Below are positions 1 through 5,960 of a DNA stretch of 7,947 bases, piece after piece. Source of the DNA: Casimicrobiaceae bacterium (GTDB lineage Bacteria; Pseudomonadota; Gammaproteobacteria; Burkholderiales; Casimicrobiaceae); assembly GCA_955652025.1 (NCBI GenBank), contig CATPAO010000088.1:1-7947 (forward strand), in the 5' to 3' direction. A program made the translations under genes and the position numbers. The notes under the pieces were generated by a model, which saw only the letters and a list, made by a program, of their open reading frames with translations, was not told the origin of the DNA and made no database searches. Each line of letters starts with the position of its first letter. The stretch's first letter is position 1.

Positions 1-132
1 ATCGTCGAGCGTGACGAATACCATTGCGTCCGCTGCGGCGGCCACCAGGGTCACGTGTTCGACGACGGCCCGGCACCCACGCGCCAGCGCTGGTGCAACA
101 ACGGCGTCGCGCTGCGCTTCATCGCCGCCTAA
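1..132 (+). CDS. msrB: Peptide-methionine (R)-S-oxide reductase MsrB, C-terminal fragment
   Basis: This is the last 43 codons of a gene that begins left of the window, read in frame 1 to a TAA at 130-132. MsrB reduces methionine-R-sulfoxide in proteins back to methionine, normally in the cytoplasm with thioredoxin as reductant. The fragment holds a CVRC pair (fragment residues 9-12), the second half of the usual four-cysteine zinc site. It is followed by the family block GGHQGHVFDDGP (13-24) and the active-site block RWCNNGVALRF (30-40), whose cysteine (32) is the expected catalytic residue. RWCNNG is the variant used here in place of the commoner RYCIN block. The first zinc CxxC pair and the start are not visible; whole MsrB proteins are usually about 130 residues or more. 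The gene ends 31 bases from the convergent DUF3563-like gene. No hairpin-plus-T-tract terminator is seen between them. Family assignment is secure despite the short length. Confidence 0.9.
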   Translation: MVERDEYHCVRCGGHQGHVFDDGPAPTRQRWCNNGVALRFIAA

Positions 133-163
133 GGAACCGATCCACCCAGCGCCGCTCGATCCG

Positions 164-454
164 TCAATAGTACGGACGGCGTTCGAGTTCACGGATGCGC
201 GCCTCGAGCTCGAAGATGTCGGTGGAACGGGCAAGATAGCGCTCGCAGTCACGCTGACGCTGTCGCGCGCTCCAGCGGTCGAATCGCTCCAACCAGCCCA
301 TGGCGGGTTTCGGGGCTTTCTCGGTCACGGCCAGGCTCGGGCCGTGTTGGCCGCCCGATACCGGTGCGGTCATCGCACCGTGCGTGATTGCCGCCAGCAA
401 AGAGACGAAACCGCGATCGGCGGCCTCGGAAAATGGATAGTGGGTCGGTTTCAC
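164..454 (-). CDS. Small DUF3563-like protein, function unknown
   Basis: The product is 96 residues. I chose the GTG at 452-454 because AAAGGAG lies 5 bases upstream. An in-frame ATG farther out (592) would give 142 residues but would run back through the likely promoter. A third candidate, the ATG at 299-301, would leave only the conserved-looking last 45 residues and has no Shine-Dalgarno sequence. The N-terminal half (1-50) is low in recognisable features, with small and polar residues and no signal peptide or membrane segment. The C-terminal part has WLERFDRW (54-61), then an Arg/Gln-rich stretch, then RYLARSTDIFELEARIREL (72-90), which is the DUF3563 pattern of YLA-S/T-D followed by an amphipathic LE-R-REL helix. 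DUF3563 proteins are short and common in Burkholderiales; I know of no established function. The gene is divergent from the LysR regulator and convergent with msrB, so it is probably monocistronic. The family call rests on recalled motifs, so it is moderate. Confidence 0.7.
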   Translation of the reverse strand: MKPTHYPFSEAADRGFVSLLAAITHGAMTAPVSGGQHGPSLAVTEKAPKPAMGWLERFDRWSARQRQRDCERYLARSTDIFELEARIRELERRPYY

Positions 455-459
455 TTGGG

Positions 460-466
460 CTCCTTT
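460..466 (-). promoter_or_regulatory. Strong Shine-Dalgarno fixing the GTG start of the DUF3563-like gene
   Basis: On the minus strand the sequence reads AAAGGAG, then 5 bases, then GTG. It is an almost ideal anti-16S match at good spacing. It is the main reason for preferring GTG at 454 over the in-frame ATG codons at 592 and 301. Confidence 0.75.
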
Positions 467-514
467 GACGCCTTGTAGGCGGGCGTGCCGCACATTGGTG
501 CACCGCACCATCCG

Positions 515-543
515 AAGATAGGCGGGAGCGCCGCGAACTTCAA
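515..543 (-). promoter_or_regulatory. Candidate sigma70 promoter for the DUF3563-like gene
   Basis: On the minus strand TTGAAG (538-543) is separated by exactly 17 bases from TATCTT (515-520). Both hexamers match the sigma70 consensus at four of six positions. Transcription would start near 508, giving a leader of about 55 bases before the GTG at 454. The assignment rests on hexamer matches only, and similar matches occur by chance, so it is tentative. Confidence 0.45.
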
Positions 544-597
544 ATCGCGACTTTGGATGAGAGCCATAGATAGAGATGATCCGCCTTGGCACTGGCC

Positions 598-614
598 TTG
601 CTGCGGTGCAGCAA
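598..614. promoter_or_regulatory. Perfect inverted repeat, candidate operator in the lysR promoter
   Basis: TTGCTGC, GGT, GCAGCAA: two exactly complementary 7-base arms around a 3-base centre, directly over the -35 and the start of the spacer. The right arm runs into a second small palindrome, GCAATTGC (611-618). LysR-type regulators commonly bind imperfect dyads (often T-N11-A) in the divergent region next to their own gene, which suits autoregulation. However, the symmetric pair 12 bases apart here is G/C, so it is not a textbook T-N11-A box. What binds here is inference. Confidence 0.5.
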
Positions 615-626
615 TTGCGGTATAAT
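598..626 (+). promoter_or_regulatory. Sigma70 promoter of the LysR-type regulator
   Basis: A perfect -10 hexamer TATAAT (621-626) stands 17 bases downstream of TTGCTG (598-603), a three-of-six match to the -35 consensus. A perfect TATAAT is rare by chance in DNA this rich in GC. Transcription would begin near 633, leaving a leader of about 23 bases before the ATG at 656. The -35 and spacer are overlapped by a perfect inverted repeat (598-614), so a bound protein could block or recruit RNA polymerase. It may also drive the ABC and lipocalin genes, because no terminator or second promoter is evident after the regulator. Confidence 0.65.
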
Positions 627-655
627 GGCGGTTGGTAGGTTGCCTGCGGAGTTGC

Positions 656-1570
656 ATGGAGCTATATCAATTACGTAGCTTCGCCGCCGTCGCCGAACTG
701 GGACACCTGACGCGCGCGGCGGAGAAGCTGCACATCAGCCAACCGGCGCTTTCCGCGCAAATCAAGGCGCTGGAGGACGAGCTCGGCGTCGCGCTGTTCG
801 ATCGGACGCCGAGCGGCATGGTCCTGACGGCCGCCGGCCAATCGCTGCTGCCCGAAGCCTCGAAAGTGGTCATGGCGGCCGGCGCGCTGTCCAGCCACGC
901 CAAGGCGTTCGCCGGCGAGGTCGCGGGCCGCGCCCGGGTCGGCACGCTTTCCGATCCCGAATTTCTGCGCCTCGGCGATTTTCTCGCGCAGGCGCTCGAA
1001 CGCTATCCGCTGGTCGAAATCGAATTGCGGCACGCGGTGTCCGGCGCGGCGTTCGCGCAAGTGCGCGACGGCGCCTTTGACGCGAGCTTTTATTACGGCA
1101 ACCTGTCTCACCCAAGCGTCGAAGCCGTGCCGCTCCGCCGCATCGGCTACCGTGTGGTGGCCCCCGTCGCATGGCGCGGCCAGGTCGAAAGCGCCGACTG
1201 GAACGACATCGCCGCGCTGCCGTGGATCGTGACGCCTGCGATCAGCTCGCACAGCGCGATGGCCGATCAATTGTTCGACGCGCACGGCGTGGCGCCGGCC
1301 AAACGAATCGAAGCCGACAACGAAGCGGTTATCAGTTCGTTGGTGGTCGCCGGAGTGGGCGTGGCGCTGATGCGCGAGGACACGGCGCTCGAGGCGGCCG
1401 CCGCCAACGACATCTGCCTGTGGCGCGACATCCGTGCCGAAACGGCGCTGCAATTCATTCACCTGCGCGAGCGCAAGGACGACCCGGTCGTGCATGCGTT
1501 GACCGACGTCGTCAGGAGCGTCTGGCCCGAGGCCGAAGCCGCGTACACGGAGCCGCGCGTCGCCGCTTGA
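656..1570 (+). CDS. LysR-type transcriptional regulator
   Basis: The product is 304 residues, the normal LysR size. The ATG at 656 is chosen because it gives the standard N-terminus MELYQLRSF and has GGAG (648-651) four bases upstream. The upstream in-frame ATG at 632 overlaps the expected transcription start. The winged helix-turn-helix occupies about residues 1-60, with AAEKLHISQPALSAQIKALE (21-40) as the helix-turn-helix and the wing LFDRTPSGMVLTAAGQ (47-62). The effector-binding part runs from about 90 to 292. It includes RVGTLSDPEFLRLGDFL (94-110), the hinge-like EAVPLRRIGYRVVAP (156-170) and the late-domain VVAGVGVALM (230-239), as in this family. It acts in the cytoplasm as a DNA-binding activator or repressor. 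The ligand cannot be read from the sequence. It is divergent from the DUF3563-like gene, and 45 bases upstream of the ABC genes on the same strand. Either neighbour, or both, could be its target. Confidence 0.95.
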   Translation: MELYQLRSFAAVAELGHLTRAAEKLHISQPALSAQIKALEDELGVALFDRTPSGMVLTAAGQSLLPEASKVVMAAGALSSHAKAFAGEVAGRARVGTLSDPEFLRLGDFLAQALERYPLVEIELRHAVSGAAFAQVRDGAFDASFYYGNLSHPSVEAVPLRRIGYRVVAPVAWRGQVESADWNDIAALPWIVTPAISSHSAMADQLFDAHGVAPAKRIEADNEAVISSLVVAGVGVALMREDTALEAAAANDICLWRDIRAETALQFIHLRERKDDPVVHALTDVVRSVWPEAEAAYTEPRVAA

Positions 1571-1615
1571 TCCTTCAGGCAATCCTCCCGAACCCGCGTG
1601 GTAATCTCGTGCGCG

Positions 1616-2299
1616 GTGATTTCGGTTTCCGATCTCTCGAAGACTTTCCCCGGACCGCGCCCGCGCAGCGTTCTCCGTAACGTCTCGTTCGACATCGCGC
1701 AAGGCGAGTTCGTCGCGATCATCGGCGAATCCGGCATCGGCAAGTCGACGCTGCTCAACCTGATCGCGGGACTCGAGCTTCCCGACGCCGGAACGGTGAC
1801 GATCGGCGGCGTCGATCTCGCCTCGCTCGGGGACGACGCGCGCACGGCGCTGCGACGGAACTGCATCGGCTTCGTTTTCCAATCGTTTCATGTCCTGCCC
1901 TACCTGACGGTGGGACAGAACGTCGCGCTGCCGCTCGCGCTGCTCGGCCGGCGCCGCGAACTCGCCGAAATCGCCACGCAAGCAATGTTGGCGGCGGTGG
2001 ACCTAGCCGACCGTGCGTCGAGCATGCCGCGCGAACTTTCCGGCGGTGAATTGCAGCGGGTGGCGATTGCACGTGCGCTCGTCCATGCGCCAGGAGTCGT
2101 GCTGGCCGACGAACCGACCGGCAATCTCGACCCGCACAGCGCGGCGCAGGTGATTGCGCTGTTGCGCGATTGCGTGAAGGCGCGAGGCGCGACGGCGTTG
2201 CTGGTGACCCATTCCCGCACAGCCGCCTCGCGCGCCGATCGTGTGCTTGCGTTGACCGAGGGCGGCGCGCGACCGATCGACATCGAGCACGTGCGATGA
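1616..2299 (+). CDS. ABC transporter ATP-binding protein, LolD/MacB type
   Basis: The product is 227 residues, a stand-alone nucleotide-binding subunit of the size usual for LolD-like ATPases. All ATPase motifs are intact: Walker A GESGIGKST (37-45), Q-loop glutamine (89) in VFQSFHVLP, signature LSGGE (141-145), Walker B VVLADEP (161-167), D-loop GNLD (169-172) and H-loop histidine (199). The GN after DEPT and the overall sequence resemble the LolD/MacB/FtsE group that pairs with FtsX-type permeases. The start is uncertain: GTG at 1616 gives the typical MISVSDLSKTF beginning, whereas an in-frame GTG at 1598 would add six residues. Neither has a clear Shine-Dalgarno sequence, so translation may depend on ribosomes arriving from the regulator gene. 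Its stop overlaps the permease start (ATGA), implying a coupled pair. It would hydrolyse ATP on the cytoplasmic face of the inner membrane. The transported substrate is not evident. Confidence 0.93.
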   Translation: MISVSDLSKTFPGPRPRSVLRNVSFDIAQGEFVAIIGESGIGKSTLLNLIAGLELPDAGTVTIGGVDLASLGDDARTALRRNCIGFVFQSFHVLPYLTVGQNVALPLALLGRRRELAEIATQAMLAAVDLADRASSMPRELSGGELQRVAIARALVHAPGVVLADEPTGNLDPHSAAQVIALLRDCVKARGATALLVTHSRTAASRADRVLALTEGGARPIDIEHVR

Positions 2300-4824
2300 A
2301 CGCGCCCGCGACGGCCGGAGTGCCATGGCGCCTGGCGGTCGCCAGAGCCGCGATCGGCGGCACGTTCGCGCGCGAGCGCGGCCGGCTCACGCTCGCGACG
2401 TTGGCGATCGCGCTCGGCATCGCGCTCGGCTTCGCCGTCGAGCTCATCAACAGCACCGCGGTCGCGGAATTCGCGTCGGGCATGGCGGCGCTGTCCGGTC
2501 ACGCCGATCTCGAGGTTCGCGGGCCGCGCGCAGGCTTCGACGAGCACCTCTATGCGGCGCTCGCGCGCGTCGACGGCGTCGCCGTCGCGTCGCCGATCGT
2601 TGAGGTCGAGGCACGTTTGCCAGAACGCGGCGAAGCGCTGCGGATCTTCGGCGTCGATCCGTTTCGCGCGGCGCAGGTCACGCCGGCGCTGATGGGAACC
2701 GCGGACCGCGCGCTGGATTTGCTCGACCCAGACGCGCTATTCCTGAGTCCTGCCGCGACACGCGAGCTCGGCGTCCAGCCGGGCGATCGCATCGCATTGC
2801 AAGTCGGCCTCGATGTCATCGCGCTCCACGTGGCCGGTTCGACGCCGGCCGGCGGCAACGAGCGGTATGCCGTGATGGACATTGCCGCCGCCCAGGATCG
2901 GCTGCAACGCGGCGGTCGGCTCACGCGCATCGACCTCCGGCTCTCACCCGGCGCCGATCCCGCGTCCGTGCAGGCGGCGATCCGCCGCGCGCTGCCCGCC
3001 GGTGTCGTCGTCGCGCCACCGGCCGCCGCCGTCGATGCGACGACGCGCATGTCGCGCGCGTATCGCGTCAATCTGAACGTGCTCGCCCTCGTTGCGCTGT
3101 TCACCGGCAGCTTGCTCGTGTTCTCGATGCAGGCGCTGGCGGTCACGCGACGGCGCGCGCAGTTCGCGCTGTTGCGCACGCTCGGATTGACGCGACGCCG
3201 CGTCGTCGCGCTGATCGTCGGCGAGGCCGCGCTCATCGGCTTGATTGGCGCCGCGATCGGATTGCCCGCCGGGTTCGCGCTCGCGGAGCTCGCAGTCGAA
3301 CGTTTCGGTGCTGATCTGGGCGCCGGATATTTTCGCGGCGCTCCGCCGCATTTGACCGTCGACGCGACTGCCGCCCTTCTCTACGGCGGGTTGGGGATTC
3401 TGGCTGCGATGGCGGGCGCGTTTGTCCCGGCGCAAGCCGCGGCACGCGCCGATCCGGCCACCGCGCTCAAGCCCGGCGACGTCGAATATGCATTCTCGCC
3501 GTTGCGCGCACCATGGCCCGGCCTCGCGCTGCTCGCGTTCGCTGCGCTCGCCGCGCAAATGCCTCCCGTCGGTGGATTGCCGCTGTTCGGGTACGGCGCG
3601 ATCGCCCTGCTGCTCCTCGGCACGCTGCTGTTGCTGCCGCGCATCGCGGCCGCATTGCTCGCCGCGGTAGCTCGACCGCCCTATGCGCCCGCTTCGCTCG
3701 CCATCGATCAATTGCGCGGCGCGAGCGGTCAGGCGAGCGTCAGCCTGGCGGCGATCGTCGCGAGCGTCGCGCTCTTCGTGTCGATGGCGATCATGGTGGC
3801 GTCGTTCCGGCAGTCGCTCGACGATTGGCTCTCGCGCGTGCTGCCCGCCGAAGTGTACGTGCGGCCCGGATCGTTTGCAGACAGCGCATTTTTCTCTGAC
3901 GCCGACCAGCAACGGATCGCGGCGCTCGACGGCGTGCAGCGTGTCGAATTCTCGCGCGCGGACAGCGTGCTGATCGACACCGCGCGCCCGCGCGTCACGC
4001 TGCTCGCGCGCACACTCGACGATCCGCTGCGGCGATTGCCGCTCGAGGGCGGCGTCCACTTGCCCGCCGCCGGCGATCCGCCGGCCGTTTGGGTGACCGA
4101 GGTCATGCGCGACCTGTACGGTTTTTCTCCCGGCCAGCGCGTGACGCTGCCGCTCGCCGGCCGCAATGTCGCGTTCACCGTCGCCGGCGTGTGGCGCGAC
4201 TACGCGCGGCAGCAGGGCGCGCTCCTCATCGATCGCGCGGTCTACATCGCGTTGACCGGCGACCGAAATGCGAACGAGGCGGCGCTATGGCTTCGACCCG
4301 GCACGACGGCCGACAGCGTGCGGCGCGAGATCGAGAGAAGCGTCGCGGGCGCCGATCGGGTGAGCGTGACGACAGCGGGCGAATTGCGACAAATATCGTT
4401 GCGTGTTTTCGATCGGACGTTTGCCGTCACCTACGCACTCGAAGCGGCGGCGGTGGCGATCGGTCTCGCTGGTCTTGCATCGTCGTTCGGCGCGCTCGCG
4501 CTGGCAAGGCGACGCGAGTTCGGCATGTTGCGCCACCTCGGTATGACGCGCGGCCAGATCGGCGCGATGCTGGCAACGGAAGGCGCGGCTGTCAGCGGCA
4601 TCGGGCTCGTGGTGGGCCTGGCGCTCGGTGGCGTCATCAGCCTGATCTTGATCCATGTGGTGAACCGGCAGTCGTTTCACTGGAGCATGGACCTCGCGCT
4701 GCCATGGGTCGTGCTCGCCGCGTTTTCCTTCGCGCTGTTGACGCTCGCGCTGCTGACAACGCTCGTTGCGGCACGCGAGGCGCTCGGCGAGGACGCCGTG
4801 CGTGTCGTCAAGGACGACTGGTAG
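2296..4824 (+). CDS. ABC transporter permease with two FtsX domains
   Basis: The product is 842 residues. The ATG overlaps the ATPase stop by ATGA, and that context fixes the start. Hydrophobic segments suggest about ten membrane helices: near 31-52, 259-281, 303-331, 357-379, 405-420, 430-457, 482-503, 710-735, 755-788 and 801-825. Two large soluble, probably periplasmic regions (about 53-255 and 505-705) resemble MacB periplasmic-core domains. Each is followed by an FtsX domain with the coupling-helix pattern: LLRTLGLTRRR (292-302) and MLRHLGMTRGQ (744-754). The protein thus looks like two MacB/LolC-like halves joined in one chain; one chain may do what two subunits do in LolCDE. The C-terminus EALGEDAVRVVKDDW is typical of permeases found next to AttH-like proteins. 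Such transporters work by mechanotransmission on the periplasmic side rather than by conventional uptake. Partners are the ATPase upstream and, probably, the lipocalin-like protein downstream. No HlyD-type adaptor is encoded here. The substrate is unknown, with a lipid or lipoprotein the favoured inference. Confidence 0.93.
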   Translation: MNAPATAGVPWRLAVARAAIGGTFARERGRLTLATLAIALGIALGFAVELINSTAVAEFASGMAALSGHADLEVRGPRAGFDEHLYAALARVDGVAVASPIVEVEARLPERGEALRIFGVDPFRAAQVTPALMGTADRALDLLDPDALFLSPAATRELGVQPGDRIALQVGLDVIALHVAGSTPAGGNERYAVMDIAAAQDRLQRGGRLTRIDLRLSPGADPASVQAAIRRALPAGVVVAPPAAAVDATTRMSRAYRVNLNVLALVALFTGSLLVFSMQALAVTRRRAQFALLRTLGLTRRRVVALIVGEAALIGLIGAAIGLPAGFALAELAVERFGADLGAGYFRGAPPHLTVDATAALLYGGLGILAAMAGAFVPAQAAARADPATALKPGDVEYAFSPLRAPWPGLALLAFAALAAQMPPVGGLPLFGYGAIALLLLGTLLLLPRIAAALLAAVARPPYAPASLAIDQLRGASGQASVSLAAIVASVALFVSMAIMVASFRQSLDDWLSRVLPAEVYVRPGSFADSAFFSDADQQRIAALDGVQRVEFSRADSVLIDTARPRVTLLARTLDDPLRRLPLEGGVHLPAAGDPPAVWVTEVMRDLYGFSPGQRVTLPLAGRNVAFTVAGVWRDYARQQGALLIDRAVYIALTGDRNANEAALWLRPGTTADSVRREIERSVAGADRVSVTTAGELRQISLRVFDRTFAVTYALEAAAVAIGLAGLASSFGALALARRREFGMLRHLGMTRGQIGAMLATEGAAVSGIGLVVGLALGGVISLILIHVVNRQSFHWSMDLALPWVVLAAFSFALLTLALLTTLVAAREALGEDAVRVVKDDW

Positions 4825-4850
4825 TCAGTAACCAGAAGTCAGAAGACGAT
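4823..4850 (+). repeat. Degenerate heptamer repeat after the permease gene
   Basis: Successive 7-base units AGTCAGT (4823-4829), AACCAGA (4830-4836) and AGTCAGA (4837-4843), then a decayed AGACGAT (4844-4850), run from inside the permease stop codon (TAG at 4822-4824) into the 41-base gap before the lipocalin-like gene. The gap is noticeably richer in A than the coding sequence around it. It resembles the short AGTCAGA-type heptamer arrays seen between genes in some bacteria, but with only about three units it may be chance. Confidence 0.35.
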
Positions 4851-4865
4851 GACAGTGGAAATGAG

Positions 4866-5933
4866 ATGAATCGACGCAGCTTCGTCGCGTTGCCGCTGAT
4901 CCTCGTGGGTCGACGCGCGTCCGCGGACATCGTCTATGCGCCAGTCCAGCGTGGCGTCGTGTTGCAATTTCCGCGCGATCACGGCAGCCATCCGGAGTTT
5001 CGAACCGAATGGTGGTACGTGACGGGACTGTTGCGCGAGTCGAACGGCGAAGCGTTCGGCGTGCAGATCACGTTCTTCCGCAATCGGCCCGGCATCGCCG
5101 AAAAGAGTCGAAGTCGTTTCGCGCCGACGCAGCTGCTCTTCGCGCATGCCGCGCTCGCGGTCCCGGCAAGACATCGGTTGATCCACGATCAACGTGCTGC
5201 GCGAAGCGGATTCGGTCTTGCGGAGGCGGGCGAGGCGACGACCGACGTCCGTCTCGACGATTGGTCGCTTGCGCGTAGCGGCGATGTCTATGTCGCCGCC
5301 ATCACCGCACGCGAGTTCGCGCTCCGGCTCACGTTTCGCGTCACGGAGCCGCCGGTCCTGCAAGGCGATGCGGGCGTGAGCCGCAAGGGACCGCGGACGG
5401 CGCAGGCGAGCTATTACTACAGCGTTCCGCACCTCGACGTTTCGGGTGCGGCGACGATCGACGGCAAGGCGCGCGCCGTTCGTGGCGTCGCCTGGCTCGA
5501 TCATGAATGGTCGAGCGAATACCTGGCGCTGGAGGCGCGTGGCTGGGACTGGCTCGGCCTCAATCTGGACGACGGTGGCGCGCTGATGGTCTTTCGCATC
5601 CGCGATCGCGACAATCGCCGCTATTGGGCGGGCGGATCGCACCGCGATGCCGCGGGCCGGCTCACGTCATTCGGACCGGAAGACGTGCAATTCCAAACGC
5701 TGCGCACGTGGCGCTCGCCGCGCACGAACATCGAATACCCGATCGCGTTTCGCGTCACCGCGGGCTCCATCGACATCACGCTCGACCCGTTGTTCGACGA
5801 TCAGGAGCTGGACGCGCGCGCGAGCGTCGGGACAATCTATTGGGAAGGTGCGGTGCGCGCCCGCCGCGGCGACGACGTCGTCGGTCGCGGGTATCTCGAG
5901 CTCACCGGCTACGGCGTGCCGCTGCGGCTGTAG
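4866..5933 (+). CDS. Exported AttH/CrtC-like lipocalin-domain protein
   Basis: The product is 355 residues. The ATG at 4866 has GGAA five bases upstream and gives a twin-arginine-like N-terminus NRRSFVA (2-8), a short hydrophobic stretch ALPLILV (8-14) and a likely cleavage after RRASA (residue 20). There is no lipobox cysteine, so a soluble periplasmic location is expected. Family blocks are RTEWWYVTG (46-54), YYYSVPHLDVSG (183-194), WLDHEWSSE (210-218), GWDWLGLNLDDG (226-237), IYWEGAV (324-330) and GRGYLELTGYG (340-350). They match the family formerly called DUF2006, which includes AttH of Agrobacterium and the structurally solved NE1406 of Nitrosomonas, both tandem lipocalin-like folds. 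The family is distantly related to carotenoid 1,2-hydratase (CrtC). With no carotenoid genes nearby and an ABC ATPase and permease directly upstream, binding or handing on a lipid-like ligand is more likely than hydratase activity. The ligand is unknown. The gene ends 27 bases from the convergent cupin gene. Confidence 0.88.
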   Translation: MNRRSFVALPLILVGRRASADIVYAPVQRGVVLQFPRDHGSHPEFRTEWWYVTGLLRESNGEAFGVQITFFRNRPGIAEKSRSRFAPTQLLFAHAALAVPARHRLIHDQRAARSGFGLAEAGEATTDVRLDDWSLARSGDVYVAAITAREFALRLTFRVTEPPVLQGDAGVSRKGPRTAQASYYYSVPHLDVSGAATIDGKARAVRGVAWLDHEWSSEYLALEARGWDWLGLNLDDGGALMVFRIRDRDNRRYWAGGSHRDAAGRLTSFGPEDVQFQTLRTWRSPRTNIEYPIAFRVTAGSIDITLDPLFDDQELDARASVGTIYWEGAVRARRGDDVVGRGYLELTGYGVPLRL

Positions 5934-5960
5934 AGACTTCGCGGCGCCAACCCGAGACCG

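Noticed and set aside
133..163. Terminator between msrB and the DUF3563-like gene
   Set aside because: No hairpin with a T-tract can be drawn on either strand in these 31 bases.
598..618. Inverted repeat as an intrinsic terminator
   Set aside because: There is no T-tract after the arms on either strand, and it sits on a promoter rather than after a gene.
671..1981. 436-residue open frame on the minus strand across the LysR and ABC ATPase genes
   Set aside because: It lies antisense to two clearly recognisable genes, is Arg/Asp/Gln-rich with no domain, and is the expected shadow frame in GC-rich DNA.
2170..2295. Upstream extension of the permease by 42 residues
   Set aside because: It overlaps the ATPase gene. 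The ATGA overlap at 2296-2299 is the standard coupled start for such pairs.
2944..4059. 371-residue open frame on the minus strand inside the permease gene
   Set aside because: It is antisense to an intact permease, is highly enriched in R, E and Q, and has no recognisable fold.
1616..4824. MacAB-type macrolide exporter
   Set aside because: In MacB the ATPase is fused to a single permease half. Here the ATPase is separate, the permease is doubled, and no MacA adaptor or outer-membrane factor is present.
4089..4865. In-frame upstream extension of the lipocalin-like protein to a 614-residue product
   Set aside because: The added part overlaps the permease C-terminus in another frame and is arginine-rich shadow translation. 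The ATG at 4866 gives a signal peptide and a Shine-Dalgarno-like GGAA.
4866..5933. True carotenoid 1,2-hydratase (CrtC)
   Set aside because: There are no carotenoid biosynthesis genes nearby, and the sequence blocks fit the AttH/NE1406 group better; database labels of this kind reflect distant family membership.
5934..5960. Bidirectional terminator between the convergent lipocalin-like and cupin genes
   Set aside because: The 27 bases contain only a GGCGCC palindrome, with no stem of useful length and no T-run.
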